Assembly (NCBI RefSeq): GCF_000350225.1
Contig: NW_005178986.1
Span: 124,001 to 188,000, forward strand
Length of the DNA stretch: 64,000 nucleotides
DNA from: Chondrus crispus
Lineage: Eukaryota; Rhodophyta; Florideophyceae; Gigartinales; Gigartinaceae
Direction of reading: 5' to 3'
Shown: piece by piece, positions 39,668-49,015 of the stretch
Layout of the letters: the number at the start of each line of letters is the position of its first letter
Numbering within the stretch: the stretch's first letter is position 1
Translations under genes and position numbers: made by a program
The notes under the pieces: generated by a model
What the model was told of the DNA's origin: nothing
Database searches by the model: none
Seen by the model: the letters and a program-made list of their open reading frames with translations, nothing else

Positions 39668-41175
39668 AAACCCTGGTCATCAATCTGCCTTTCCTGATCA
39701 GGACATTTCCCAAAGTCTTGCTCTAGGCTCTCTGCTACTTCTGTAGTGTTTTGGTTGACCTTGAACTCTTCTGCTGCGTTTTCTTCGAGTTCTGTCATCA
39801 ACGCGCCCGTCTGTTGGTCCATATCGCAGGTTTCATCCTGCGAGTAGTTTGTATTCAGTACACACTCCCTCATTTCCTGGGCCAGGTCATCCACAACCTC
39901 GTTGATATGAACATTCACTGGAGATCGGTGAACGTTCTTCAGGCGATTGCGAACTACACGATCCATATAGAGTGGATGTTTACACTTGTACCATCGACAC
40001 CCCGCTTGCCCGCAATTGTGACACGTCATCGCGGAACGGTGTGGGGAGTCTGAAGTGCTAGTGCCTCTCCAATTGTGTCGGTTCTGGGGGCTTCTTACGC
40101 TGCTTCGCCCAGCGCCGTGGCGGGGAATGATAGACGCTCTGCTCAGTGGTTCATTTCCGTATCGTCCTTGCCCTGCGAAGTTGACGTTTTTCCAGCGACT
40201 TGTGCGCAAGCGGTTGCTTCCCCCTGTGGACAATATTTTTGACGCTTCATCGTGACGGTTGGCCTGTTGTAGGGCATATTCAAGGCGTTCTATCAAGTTG
40301 TGGTATTTCAAATCACTAGCGGACACATTTGATAAAACAGTCTTGGCCCAATCTCTGCCGACAACCGCGGCTTGTAAATGAAGCAACTTGGCGCGATCTG
40401 TCTTGTCCTCGGGGTGGGAAATTGGCGTCAGCCTGTCAATTTCGTCTACAGTTCTCCTGAATGCCTTGCCCTCAGAAGATTCCTCCTCGTTTTCGAACTG
40501 GGAGCTGTGTACTTCACTGAGACGATTGGAAATGTAGTTCTGTTTCGCTGCTGAAGCATATCGATCGTGAAAATATCTGATCACCTCTCCATAGTTTTGC
40601 ACCTTACCTTCAATCTCGTTAATAAAGAATTGTAAGGCGGCCCCATCGAGGAAGTAGTGAAGGTACTTAACCTTTTCCTGGCCCGTGACACTGTTCTGCT
40701 CACATATAAACTGATATCGACTTAGCTTCGTAAGCCAGTCTTCATCACCTTTTCCATGGAAACGCTGTCTCTCATTCGAATATGCTGTACTCATGCCCTT
40801 TGCAGTACTGCCTGCGTTGGAATGTGAGGTGACATTCTGAAAGCGTGTTCTCCCACCTTCCACTACAGTATTCGAGTCTTGAATCTGGGAAGGAATTGCT
40901 GGTTGATAAGTCACTACATTTGGATCAACAACAGCAGAGTGGGAATGCAGAAATTCTTCACGCTTAATCGCCTTAAATTGTGCAATCGAGGCATTTCTCT
41001 CCTCTTCATATTCAGACATATGCCAAATACTGCAAATGAGGCGACTGACAATGAGCCTTCCAGACTCACTCGTCTCAGGGGTCTCCACTCCATTCACATT
41101 AAGGAAAGTACGAATCTTTTTATAGATTTCGTAATTAACTGCAATATTCGGACGAACAAGTTCTCTTGGTTCCAT
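39664..41175 (-). CDS. gag: copia B Gag
   Basis: The ATG at 41175 (MEPRELVRPNIAVNYEIYKK) gives 503 residues. The open frame extends upstream to 41604 into the LTR without a better start. The middle part has a gag-core pattern (WLTKLSRYQFICEQNSV, YLHYFLDGAALQFFIN, VIRYFHDRYASAAKQNYI). Near the end lies CHNCGQAGCRWYKC, a CX2CX4CX4C variant in which the usual His of the knuckle is Cys. An acidic tail follows. The stop TGA overlaps the slippery run leading into pol. A separate small frame (41094-41399) overlaps the start and may be its displaced N-terminus. Confidence 0.85.
   Translation of the reverse strand: MEPRELVRPNIAVNYEIYKKIRTFLNVNGVETPETSESGRLIVSRLICSIWHMSEYEEERNASIAQFKAIKREEFLHSHSAVVDPNVVTYQPAIPSQIQDSNTVVEGGRTRFQNVTSHSNAGSTAKGMSTAYSNERQRFHGKGDEDWLTKLSRYQFICEQNSVTGQEKVKYLHYFLDGAALQFFINEIEGKVQNYGEVIRYFHDRYASAAKQNYISNRLSEVHSSQFENEEESSEGKAFRRTVDEIDRLTPISHPEDKTDRAKLLHLQAAVVGRDWAKTVLSNVSASDLKYHNLIERLEYALQQANRHDEASKILSTGGSNRLRTSRWKNVNFAGQGRYGNEPLSRASIIPRHGAGRSSVRSPQNRHNWRGTSTSDSPHRSAMTCHNCGQAGCRWYKCKHPLYMDRVVRNRLKNVHRSPVNVHINEVVDDLAQEMRECVLNTNYSQDETCDMDQQTGALMTELEENAAEEFKVNQNTTEVAESLEQDFGKCPDQERQIDDQGF
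39667..39673 (-). promoter_or_regulatory. canonical -1 slippery heptamer at the gag stop of copia B
   Basis: The gag frame reads CAG GGT TTT TGA. GGGTTTT fits the X XXY YYZ rule, and slipping by -1 gives GGG TTT TTG AGT, exactly the pol frame. Three bases downstream of the TGA, CGGGGC can pair with GTCCCG 15 bases later. Pol has no usable ATG near its start. Confidence 0.7.
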
Positions 41176-41399
41176 GTCTTCCCTAATTTGAGTAAGTTGT
41201 GGCCTTGTGGAACAGGCGTTTGGGTAGAATACCCTACGAAGAGGTTGTACAGACCTTCTTGTTGCGCATTGCTCAACAAAATATCTCCAAATGGAGTTTG
41301 ATTCGGCGCTCGCGAGCTGGGGGTTGGAACCCCTTCTGCAGAAGCCATCGATCGTGCGCCTTCTCGTGCCTGCGCCGTCAATCTCTGCTTGGGTGGCAT
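41094..41399 (-). CDS. small frame overlapping the start of copia B gag
   Basis: These 101 codons begin at an ATG 84 bases inside the 5' LTR border (MPPKQRLTAQAREGARSM) and contain the plausible segment TPFGDILLSNAQQEGLYNLF. It is in another frame than gag. Either gag originally began here and a base was lost or gained near 41190, or this is a separate short leader frame. Confidence 0.35.
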   Translation of the reverse strand: MPPKQRLTAQAREGARSMASAEGVPTPSSRAPNQTPFGDILLSNAQQEGLYNLFVGYSTQTPVPQGHNLLKLGKTWNQENLFVRILQLITKSIKRFVLSLM

Positions 41400-41482
41400 A
41401 TTCTATATGTACTATGTAGCTCGGTTTGGCGTTTTCTTGACTTCTTCGGCTCTTAATGATGAAGTTCTCTTTAATTCCGGAA

Positions 41483-41934
41483 TGTCGGAAAACTCCTCTG
41501 AGCTTCCTTGTGATGCTGACTCTGACAGTAGGCGCTCGGGAGCCTACGCCGTTCCTTGAATAGAAACGCGAGTCGGTGAGAACGAAAAGCCCGGACGCTC
41601 GCACAGGAGAGCTCCGCCAAGGTTAGCAATAAAATGCACTTGTTTACTGATTCGTTCTTTACTCAATCCGTCTAGGAGGTAGAGGACTCAATATCTATAC
41701 ACCGAAACATAGCCGTGAACCTTGCTGATAATGTTTCACTAACGGTCAACGAACCGGTCGCGACCTTTGATACGGTTGCACTCATGTGACCGACGGAATT
41801 AATCGAGGCCAACAGTCGGCAGCACTGTAAACTACGAAGGTAAGTGTACAGAAGACACCAGTCATACACGTGTAAGGCTTCTGTAATGCAACATATGAAT
41901 GCTGCACACCGCGAGTGTGCCTTTACAATTGACA
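41483..41934 (-). repeat. 5' LTR of copia B
   Basis: It is identical to the 3' LTR except for three substitutions. It is followed on the outer side by ACTGG. On its inner side the minus strand begins TTCCGGAATTAAAG, without a TGG, so no conventional tRNA 3'-end primer site is present. Confidence 0.95.
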
Positions 41935-42561
41935 ACTGGCAGAGTCGCGATCAGGAGAATAGGTCCTGCGCGGTCATCCGCTCCGAGACGTCTGGCCCTG
42001 GCCCCGTCTCATTTTTGCCCCTGGTGTTGGGTCCATGACTCAGCTCGCCTGGTATGCCGTGTTGTAGCGCATTTTTAATCGTTTAAATATCATTGGTGCG
42101 CCACTGCCAACAGTGGACGAAGCATGATGGAATCGCTACGGGAAATACCTGTCACTGTAAGTCCAGTTATGCTTGTGACCACGTCTTTCCAAAACTTGCA
42201 CGGACGTTTATAGTTTCGCCTAAAATTTCCGCAAACGTTTTAATGCGAGGGTGCACGTCTCCAGAATGTTTCTGAGTTTCGCAGAAAAAGTTGCTCAAAC
42301 TTTCGGCAGCACTTTGGGAACCTTTGAAACTTCAGAAACATTCATCAACCTTTTCAAAGATGCCGGATCGCATTACAGCTCCGATCGAGGGTGGATGGAA
42401 ATATTCCTTCATTGAGGCCTTGCTTGCAGGATCCAACAAGGTCCACCACCGGGACCAATGGGAGTGCCGTTTGAGGCGAATATCAGAAAAATCAATTGTC
42501 AACCAGGATTTTACGGAGCCATGAGCCCTGGTAGTTGGGACCAAAGTTGTATGGCTCTGGG
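41935..42561. other. gene-free stretch with short imperfect palindromes
   Basis: AGAATGTTTCTGA (near 42262) and its inverse TCAGAAACATTC (near 42330) form a small inverted repeat. Otherwise there is no supported gene. The last part is the 3' flank of the minus-strand exon-like frame that follows. Confidence 0.35.
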
Positions 42562-43050
42562 TCACAGGCTCTGGTACCCAGGGCCATTATTGGGATGTAT
42601 TCTCCTGAATGCGACTCTGGCACCAGAGAGACCAAGTAACGCGGACGGGACAACGTCGATGGGGAATGGTGAGGAGTTGACGCACGTTGGGGAGGGGCCT
42701 TCGTGCGCCTTTGGGACCGGAGTTGATCGTGCCCGCTTCTTGGTTGAGTTGACAGGCTTTGAGGCCTTACCACTTTTCATGCGTTCCAGACTTTTTTGTT
42801 CCCTCAGCTTTTTCGCTTCTGCTTTCTGTTCTTTCTGCGGTTCTCTTTGTTTTTGCCGGGCAGCCTTCTCCTCCGCCTTTTGTCGCTGTAGCCGATCCTC
42901 TTCAAATTTTTTCTGTTTCCTGCGCGCAATAAAATCGCCAAATGTCCGATAAATTGCCGGCGTCCCCAGCTGAATATTTTCTTTCTGCCCGTGTGACTCT
43001 TTTCTATTGGTCCTTGTGGTCTGGGAGCACTTGCATTCATAACAATCTTG
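42562..43050 (-). pseudogene. exon-like fragment, Lys/Glu/Gln-rich coiled coil, unknown gene
   Basis: On the minus strand one frame is open from 43050 to the stop at 42562 (about 162 codons) without an early ATG; the first in-frame ATG is at 42780. It reads a short Cys pair, then TPAIYRTFGDFIARRKQKKF, then a highly charged helical stretch rich in Glu, Gln, Lys and Arg, and ends PNNGPGYQSL. A chance frame would not show such a regular charged heptad-like pattern. It is most likely the last exon or 3' relic of a host gene whose upstream part is missing or not recognised. Confidence 0.4.
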
Positions 43051-43372
43051 TTAACGCTATCATGATAGGAGCATCTCTGCCCCTTTTATTGCAAGTGAAG
43101 CGGACTTTTCGAAGACGAAGAGGCAACATTGCGGGGAACTGTAGACGTGATGAACGCTCCACTTCCCGGAGCGCTTCCCTGGAGTCCAGGGATGAATGAC
43201 TGTACCCGTTGTCCGCACTGAGTTTACCTCAGCGGCATGCTTTCGTACAGTGGAAGCAACGAGAACTGAATCACCAAATTAGCCTTTTTTACCAAATAAT
43301 ACTTTTCTGGAGTGGTACTCCCTACCCCCAAAGCCGCACGACACCAAACCTTGTGCAAAATGTGTGGATTAA

Positions 43373-43669
43373 TCATTTGAACAAGACGTTCTGTAGTAGA
43401 TGCGAATGCATTCTCAGAACAGCCTGACTGAACGCAGAAGACAATTCAGACCGTAATTCTGGTCGCTTTGTGTTATCTCGTACGATTCCGTGAAGCTTCA
43501 GGAGCCATCCCAGTCGGGACGCGATCTCGTACAGTTCCTCACATCGCTCCAGTGGCTCGTATTCCCTCCACACCTCTAGATAGCACCGCCTCTCCGCTTT
43601 CGAGATTTTTGCTCCTCGTGTATTTCTCGCAAGTCGAAGAATAGGTGCGATATTGCAGCGAATTGCCAA
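43373..43669 (-). pseudogene. gene fragment, unknown product
   Basis: These 98 codons have protein-like composition (ERRCYLEVWREYEPLERCEE, ASRLGWLLKLHGIV). It lies directly downstream of two other minus-strand fragments (43716-44126, 44276-44824) and may be an exon or relic of the same gene. I recognise no family. Confidence 0.3.
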
Positions 43670-43715
43670 TCAAATACAAAAAGCTGTTGCGAACCGTCTC
43701 GTCCTTTCTTCATAC

Positions 43716-44126
43716 CTAGGTTCCGGTTGTCAAAATCTTCATGCGTGAGCGTAAGCGGTATGATATGTATTCCTGCAATTGTTCCATCTCTGCTTTCAGT
43801 TTCGGTGCCAATTCAGCATAATCGCCCGTGAGGTATGCTTGACATTCAATTAGATCTTCGTCTTTAATCCAAGAATTCACTGCATTGCACAGTTCTCGCG
43901 GGCCAAGAACCTGGAATCCCTCGGCTCCGAGCTTCTCTAAATGATGCAAGGAGTCCAACTGAAGTCTTCCAAAAAATCCCAGGCATTCCTCCTTGGTGAT
44001 GCTCTGATCGCAATCTTTCAAAACATTCAACTCGCTCGAAATCACGCTTTGTAGTTCATACGATTCGGAAACCACGTCTGAAGTTCGATCCAGAATCACT
44101 TTGCTAACACATGCTGTCATATCCAC
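43716..44126 (-). pseudogene. gene fragment, unknown product, open upstream to about 44160
   Basis: These 136 codons include VILDRTSDVVSESYELQSVI and LLDSLHHLEKLGAEGF-like segments and look like a genuine folded helical protein. The frame remains open upstream through a Gly/Ser/Asp-rich turn to about 44160, where GGTAAGTATT resembles a 5' splice site. A neighbouring frame just upstream (PALFLKVETNIGKYSLK) may join it through an indel or splice. No known domain was recognised. Confidence 0.35.
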
Positions 44127-44275
44127 CTCTCCGGATCCCGAATCCGTACCTTTAAGGAATACTTACCAATGTTTGTTTCGACTTTCAAAAATAGTGCAGG
44201 CGCCGTCAAATCGGTATTGTCCTATTTTACCGCTTGCTACGCCTCAATCCGATGTGATGACAACTTTCATCCACG

Positions 44276-44824
44276 TTAAAGCCTTTCATGCCAGCCATAC
44301 CGAAACCGCGGCTGCCACAAAGTTGTCATGCTTGTGAGATCTTTCTCGAGAAAATTTATGACTCTCTTTCCAATTTCCGGACCGAAGTTATCCACACTCG
44401 AGTCCTTGTCGGGAGAAAAGGAGCTGTCATGCGCTCCGAGGATTTTGACATCCATTCCCAACCACATGGCAGGTCCGGAATCTCTTGCAAGGGTTTGATG
44501 TACCAACCGGACAAACAACGCTTCTTGAAGCATGCTGAGGGTGGCGAGTGGGACTTTCCGTACTTCATCTATGAGGACTCCTGTCATTCAAACGTGCGAT
44601 CCATCGTTTCTTCTGTTCGAGGGATTTTTGGTGTAGGTGAGTCCGTGCAGGGTTTTGTTGTGATGGCCGGACTGCTTGGTGAATTCTGCTCGTACTTTCC
44701 TGAGACTGTTGGGAAGGAGCGCCGCGTTGGACTCCAAAATGATGTTCAAAACACGATAGATTGTTCGCTGAACATTTGCGTGCTTCTCGTCGAAACCAAC
44801 AGAGACTTGTCGGTGCAGAACCAA
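44276..44824 (-). pseudogene. gene fragment with one internal stop, unknown product
   Basis: One minus-strand frame is open over about 180 codons except for a TGA at 44588-44590. The upper part includes GFDEKHANVQRTIYRVLNII and the lower part QEALFVRLVHQTLARDSGPA. The plus strand is also open here (44288-44938, 216 codons), so orientation is not certain. I favour the minus strand because neighbouring fragments share it. Confidence 0.3.
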
Positions 44825-44939
44825 GTTACGTCAAAGACACAGCCGTGCGAGCAAAGCAGAGCCCTGCTAATGTACTCCCAATGTGTGGTTCGAATTTCAA
44901 AAGATTCATGGCATTATTGGTTGGTGGCGGCATCCTAAA

Positions 44940-46780
44940 TACGTTACAGGGGTGGAAACTGTACGCCGAATTGATTTCCCCTCAGAACGGACAGCTCTGG
45001 AAATCACAAAACTTTAGTGCAGCACAAAATAGTACTTCGCCAGTATATATGTATATATTCGAGCCCACGAAGCCTATCTAATGCTCTTTCTGTGAATTCA
45101 CTGATTGCATCACTGCTTCATGTGTCATTGATATCAGCAATTTCAATCTCAACGACTTGCGTATTACCGTATTCAGATTTAGTAAAGCTTCGTCACCTCT
45201 CAGTAATGGACAACAGCTACTTTCCATCCAACATTTCTACCCAAAATGGAACAAGGCAGGGTACAATTCTCAAAGTGATAAACGACGGAAACCACGCTTG
45301 GATAATATTCAAGATGAGGCTGCGAAAAGTTCAGAATCTCTGAGAAGCTCTGCAGGTGCATGAGTCACGCAGTGCATCATGAAAGCGAGCTACTGAAAGG
45401 TGCAGTGTGTATATTCTCAGAACACATTATCTTACTGACACCTCACTGACACCTCGTTCATGATGGACTGCCACAGTCGGGCCCATGATTGTCTAAGCGA
45501 GCCAGATAAAAATGGCAAACAACATCGGCCTTTCCTTCAAATCAAACTCAAAACCATACTTGCATAGCAATAAACGCAATATGTAAATATTGGTAGGCCT
45601 TCGTTGTATTCCTAGTCAATACGGTTGTTCTTTCGCACTAAACGAACACTCTGAGGCTCTCAAGCTTAGGGTGACATGCAGCTGAGGTGACATTTACCCC
45701 ATAAGAACTGCATCAACGCCTTGCTGTTGACATGGTTACGCTTGCAACTTGTCGTTGGCCGCGACCCGGCCGATCCTCGGACGTTCAACTGACACAGCTC
45801 GTAAAAGGTGGAACTTGTGACGGCAGATGGTCCGTCTGAATGCCGGCGAGAATTCCTTACTTCTGCTTCTGATGCATGAGCAACTATGTCCACCCGTCCG
45901 AGTGCATTTTTCCGAAGACGCATTCATGGATCCGTGAGAACCATTCAAATGGCAGCTTTTGTTGCCTTAAAACGTTTCAAAAGCAAAAACGTCAGGTAGA
46001 AAGTTTTCGTTGTTGTTGACGCACAGAGTAACAGGCATCTTATTGAAGGCTCCTGGACTCGAGATGAGGCGAAACCCCCCAAATTTGAACAGATATGTCC
46101 TTTGCGATGATGACTTCTGTAACGTCCGCGAGGAGTCCTTGCCTCGACACGGTTAAGAACTGAAAGTGTACTCCTTCCATTCGAGTACACGCTTTAGAGA
46201 TCAGGACAAACCATGAAGTGGCACTCTGTCCCGGTGTGGACCTCGATAGAAATCAGCAGAAGAAGACGCTAACGTCCTTACCTCCTTACACATTCACACT
46301 CTCGCGTCCTCAACATCAGTGACTTTCAATGGAATGGTCTCTTTTCGCTTGGCATTGGATGAGCATCGTACCTGAATACAATGAGCGTCGGATCCTTGGC
46401 CCTCGTCTAGGCAATGGATACCTCGATCATTTCTGCACGAAACCTCTTTCCTTGGCGAGAAAAGCGCATATTCATATGAGTCCGAGTTGCGGATGATTCC
46501 CTCCTGTACACGCAGAATAGAACAATTGAATGCGCCAAAATGCCGTCGGTGACATGCGCAGGCACGGACTGCGGCCGACCGTAAACTGCATTTGAGAAAT
46601 AAGAGGTCAACAAAGTCAAGTCCGACTTTGAAATAGCTTGGGTTGTGGCTCGTTGACAATGCACTGCCATTGATCCAATGGTGTTATGGACTCTTATTGC
46701 AGCCGAGTGCTGGCGCTCTGTTTTTGCTGATATCGCCATTTGATGAGCGAGCCGGGCTCCTTAACAATCAGGTCGCATGG
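44940..46780. other. about 1.8 kb without a supported gene
   Basis: Only short frames are present (for example 46294-46659 - and 45666-45923 -). None is convincing or recognisable. No LTR, terminal inverted repeat or tandem repeat was noticed. It may contain the decayed 5' part of the fragments at 43373-44824. Confidence 0.35.
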
Positions 46781-48178
46781 TCAGGCCCAATCTCCCTCAA
46801 AATCCCGATAACGCTTCTCTAATCGCTCTAACTCGGTCGTCTCGGCTTGCAACAGCAACTTTTGTTCATCTGCTTGTGCTTCAGCAGCCTTGCGCTGTTT
46901 TCTCATGGCAACTACGTCTTCATCAGCTACTTCTCTTCTATTATTTCTTTCCTCTCTCTTCCACGCCTTTTGGCGTTCCGGAGTCTCCAGGGAGCGCTGC
47001 GCAATTCGCAGCTCATGTCGCAAACCGTCAACTTCGGCGTGCGCTTCTGCAAGGCGCATTTTTGCGTTAATTAACATTTTCTCCTTCACCTTCAGCTCAG
47101 CTTCTCCTTCTTCCTCCGCTTCAACTCGCTTCTGTTTCAATTTACGGCATCGCTTTTCCATGTCACCGTAATCCTCTAAGAGAAGCTTTCCATCTCTCTC
47201 GATTGCTTCTATCGTCTTCTCTGTCATCGGCTTCAACAGCCGCAGATCGACAAATCCAGTTCGAGCCCCGTTCAAGGTCGCGATTTGGGCTTCCAGTAAC
47301 TGTATGATTCGCTCATGCCGCAGGCTCTCATCATCATTCACTTGTAAGCACTCTTCCATTGCCTCTTTCGAACCACTATGTCCTGACGAGCCATTCAGTA
47401 CGGCGACAGGAGCTGTCTTCTTGGACGACTTTTTGAAAGCTCGGTAGAATGTCTGACTGGCACGCGTTAGTAAAGAGTAGGCACCACCACCGCCATTAAT
47501 TACCGATTGCTTTTCACTACGCGACGTGGGTAAAGTGGTAGTCTTCACATTGACATTTTCCGGCAACGCTCCGTCCATTTTGCATGCGGGCAACCGCGAT
47601 TCCCTGTGCCGCAAGTCTACTTGACCATCAGCAGATCGACTTGACTCACTAGAAGACTCTAGTGACTCGACATCAATTCTTTCCTCGTCGGAATCAAACA
47701 TATCATCCTGCTCATCAATTTGTTGGAGGCTCATGGTTTTAGATGGAGGTTGGGGTTCTTGTGATCCGGATTCAATGTCAAGTCGGTTTTCCAAATGGTG
47801 TGCAAGGGAATCTTCGCCATTGAGCCCCCCTAGATCTATCCCTTCATCATCGACGAAGTCTGAAGCGGAGGGATATCGGGGAGGGGAAGGTATGCCTGGG
47901 CCTGTGTTTCTTTGCACGTGGTTCGTGTGCGGCCCACTTTCTTCGTCTGAGGACAGTACGGTGACGGAACCAAATTTAGAACCTTCCTCTGAATCCTGTA
48001 TGTTTTCGCGGAAATAGTGCATGTCGTCTTCGTCCAGGCTTTTGTCGAGGAGTATTGTTTGGGGTAGACTTGGGTCTAGCATGGTTTCCGGCGGATGGAC
48101 GGGATGGGGGCTTTGGATAGATTCGCTCGAGTAAATGGAATCTTCGTCATCTTCTTCTTGGGTGGGACCAGAAGTCAT
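46781..48178 (-). CDS. acidic N-terminal, C-terminal coiled-coil protein of unknown function
   Basis: This is an intact intronless frame of 465 residues from MTSGPTQEEDDEDS. Residues 1-200 are disordered and very acidic, with many Ser-Asp/Glu clusters (DSDEERIDVESLESSSES) typical of casein kinase 2 targets. A small basic patch (FYRAFKKSSKKTAPV) near 250 is followed from about 295 by a continuous coiled coil (RHERIIQLLEAQI to ERLEKRYRDFEGDWA). It lies head-to-tail 837 bases downstream of the kinase gene on the same strand. The architecture suggests a scaffold or tether; no family was recognised. Confidence 0.7.
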   Translation of the reverse strand: MTSGPTQEEDDEDSIYSSESIQSPHPVHPPETMLDPSLPQTILLDKSLDEDDMHYFRENIQDSEEGSKFGSVTVLSSDEESGPHTNHVQRNTGPGIPSPPRYPSASDFVDDEGIDLGGLNGEDSLAHHLENRLDIESGSQEPQPPSKTMSLQQIDEQDDMFDSDEERIDVESLESSSESSRSADGQVDLRHRESRLPACKMDGALPENVNVKTTTLPTSRSEKQSVINGGGGAYSLLTRASQTFYRAFKKSSKKTAPVAVLNGSSGHSGSKEAMEECLQVNDDESLRHERIIQLLEAQIATLNGARTGFVDLRLLKPMTEKTIEAIERDGKLLLEDYGDMEKRCRKLKQKRVEAEEEGEAELKVKEKMLINAKMRLAEAHAEVDGLRHELRIAQRSLETPERQKAWKREERNNRREVADEDVVAMRKQRKAAEAQADEQKLLLQAETTELERLEKRYRDFEGDWA

Positions 48179-49015
48179 GATAGCCTACTGCAATATGCTT
48201 TGCCGTTGTGGATCGGGAAGCCTTGCGTGCTTGCCCAGGTTTCAGCGGAGTCGGTATGACGTTAGGTGAAGGAGCGTGTGCCTTCTCGTTGTGTGAGGGG
48301 GAGGGGAATTCTGCAGTCGGTTTGAGTTGTGGGTTGTGGCCAGGGGGGGGGGTGGCGAAGTTGAGGGCCGAGAACGGGAGAATGAAGAGGTGGTGGAGGA
48401 AAAAATTGTGGAGGAGCGTGGGAGGGGTCAGTGACTGTGACAGGCCAGTGTAAACTTGTCAACTTCCGAGTGAGAGCAAGCACCTCCCCACGGGCCACAG
48501 GGGTTGCGAAGCAGATACGCCAGCCATGTACTCGCAGGCCGGTGGGCGCCGCGGCCACTCGCGTTGCTGCGCGCAAACGCAGCGTGATGCCTGAAGAGGC
48601 ATGAAGAAGCTGTGTGCCCCCCCCACAGCAAGGACCCAATGACGTGGCCCTGCACCAACTGTCCAATTGCCTCATGCCACCCATTATACATGTGTCCACG
48701 TGTAAAATGATATTTCTGAAGTTGCCTGGGACAACGAAGAGCTACAGTGTACAGTACTGTACATTCGCACCCTCTTCACCCTCGGCTCCCATTCTACAAA
48801 CTCTCTCAACACCATCTAAGATGGCGATGATAAACAAGGCACTCGCGGGTGAAGACCGTACAGTTGTGTGTGCACTGTAGCATATGCTTCAGTGCAGTAC
48901 GGTAAAGTATAAGGTGTCTTCTACAGTGCATATCATGGCACTACATACATACATCTTTATACACTAGAATGACATCAGATCGTCCTTGACGGTCTCGTAC
49001 TTGCACAAATCGAAG
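48179..49015. other. intergenic region between coiled-coil and kinase genes
   Basis: It contains the presumed promoter of the coiled-coil gene and the terminator of the kinase gene. A perfect 16-bp palindrome TGTACAGTACTGTACA lies near 48749. A short G-run (about 48343) and C-run (about 48618) are present. No coding region is supported. Confidence 0.45.

Larger units (their letters stand above)
35975..41934 (-). mobile_element. complete Ty1/copia element B with LTRs and ACTGG target duplication
   Basis: Both LTRs (452 bp) are present and the element is flanked on both sides by ACTGG. Internal genes are gag and an intact pol in the order PR-IN-RT-RH on the minus strand. The LTRs differ at 3 of 452 positions by eye, so insertion is recent. 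It is the only element in the window that still looks structurally complete. Confidence 0.95.

Noticed and set aside
44288..44938. 216-codon plus-strand frame
   Set aside because: It overlaps minus-strand fragments with better context. Its composition shows no domain. Kept only as an ambiguity note in the minus-strand entry.
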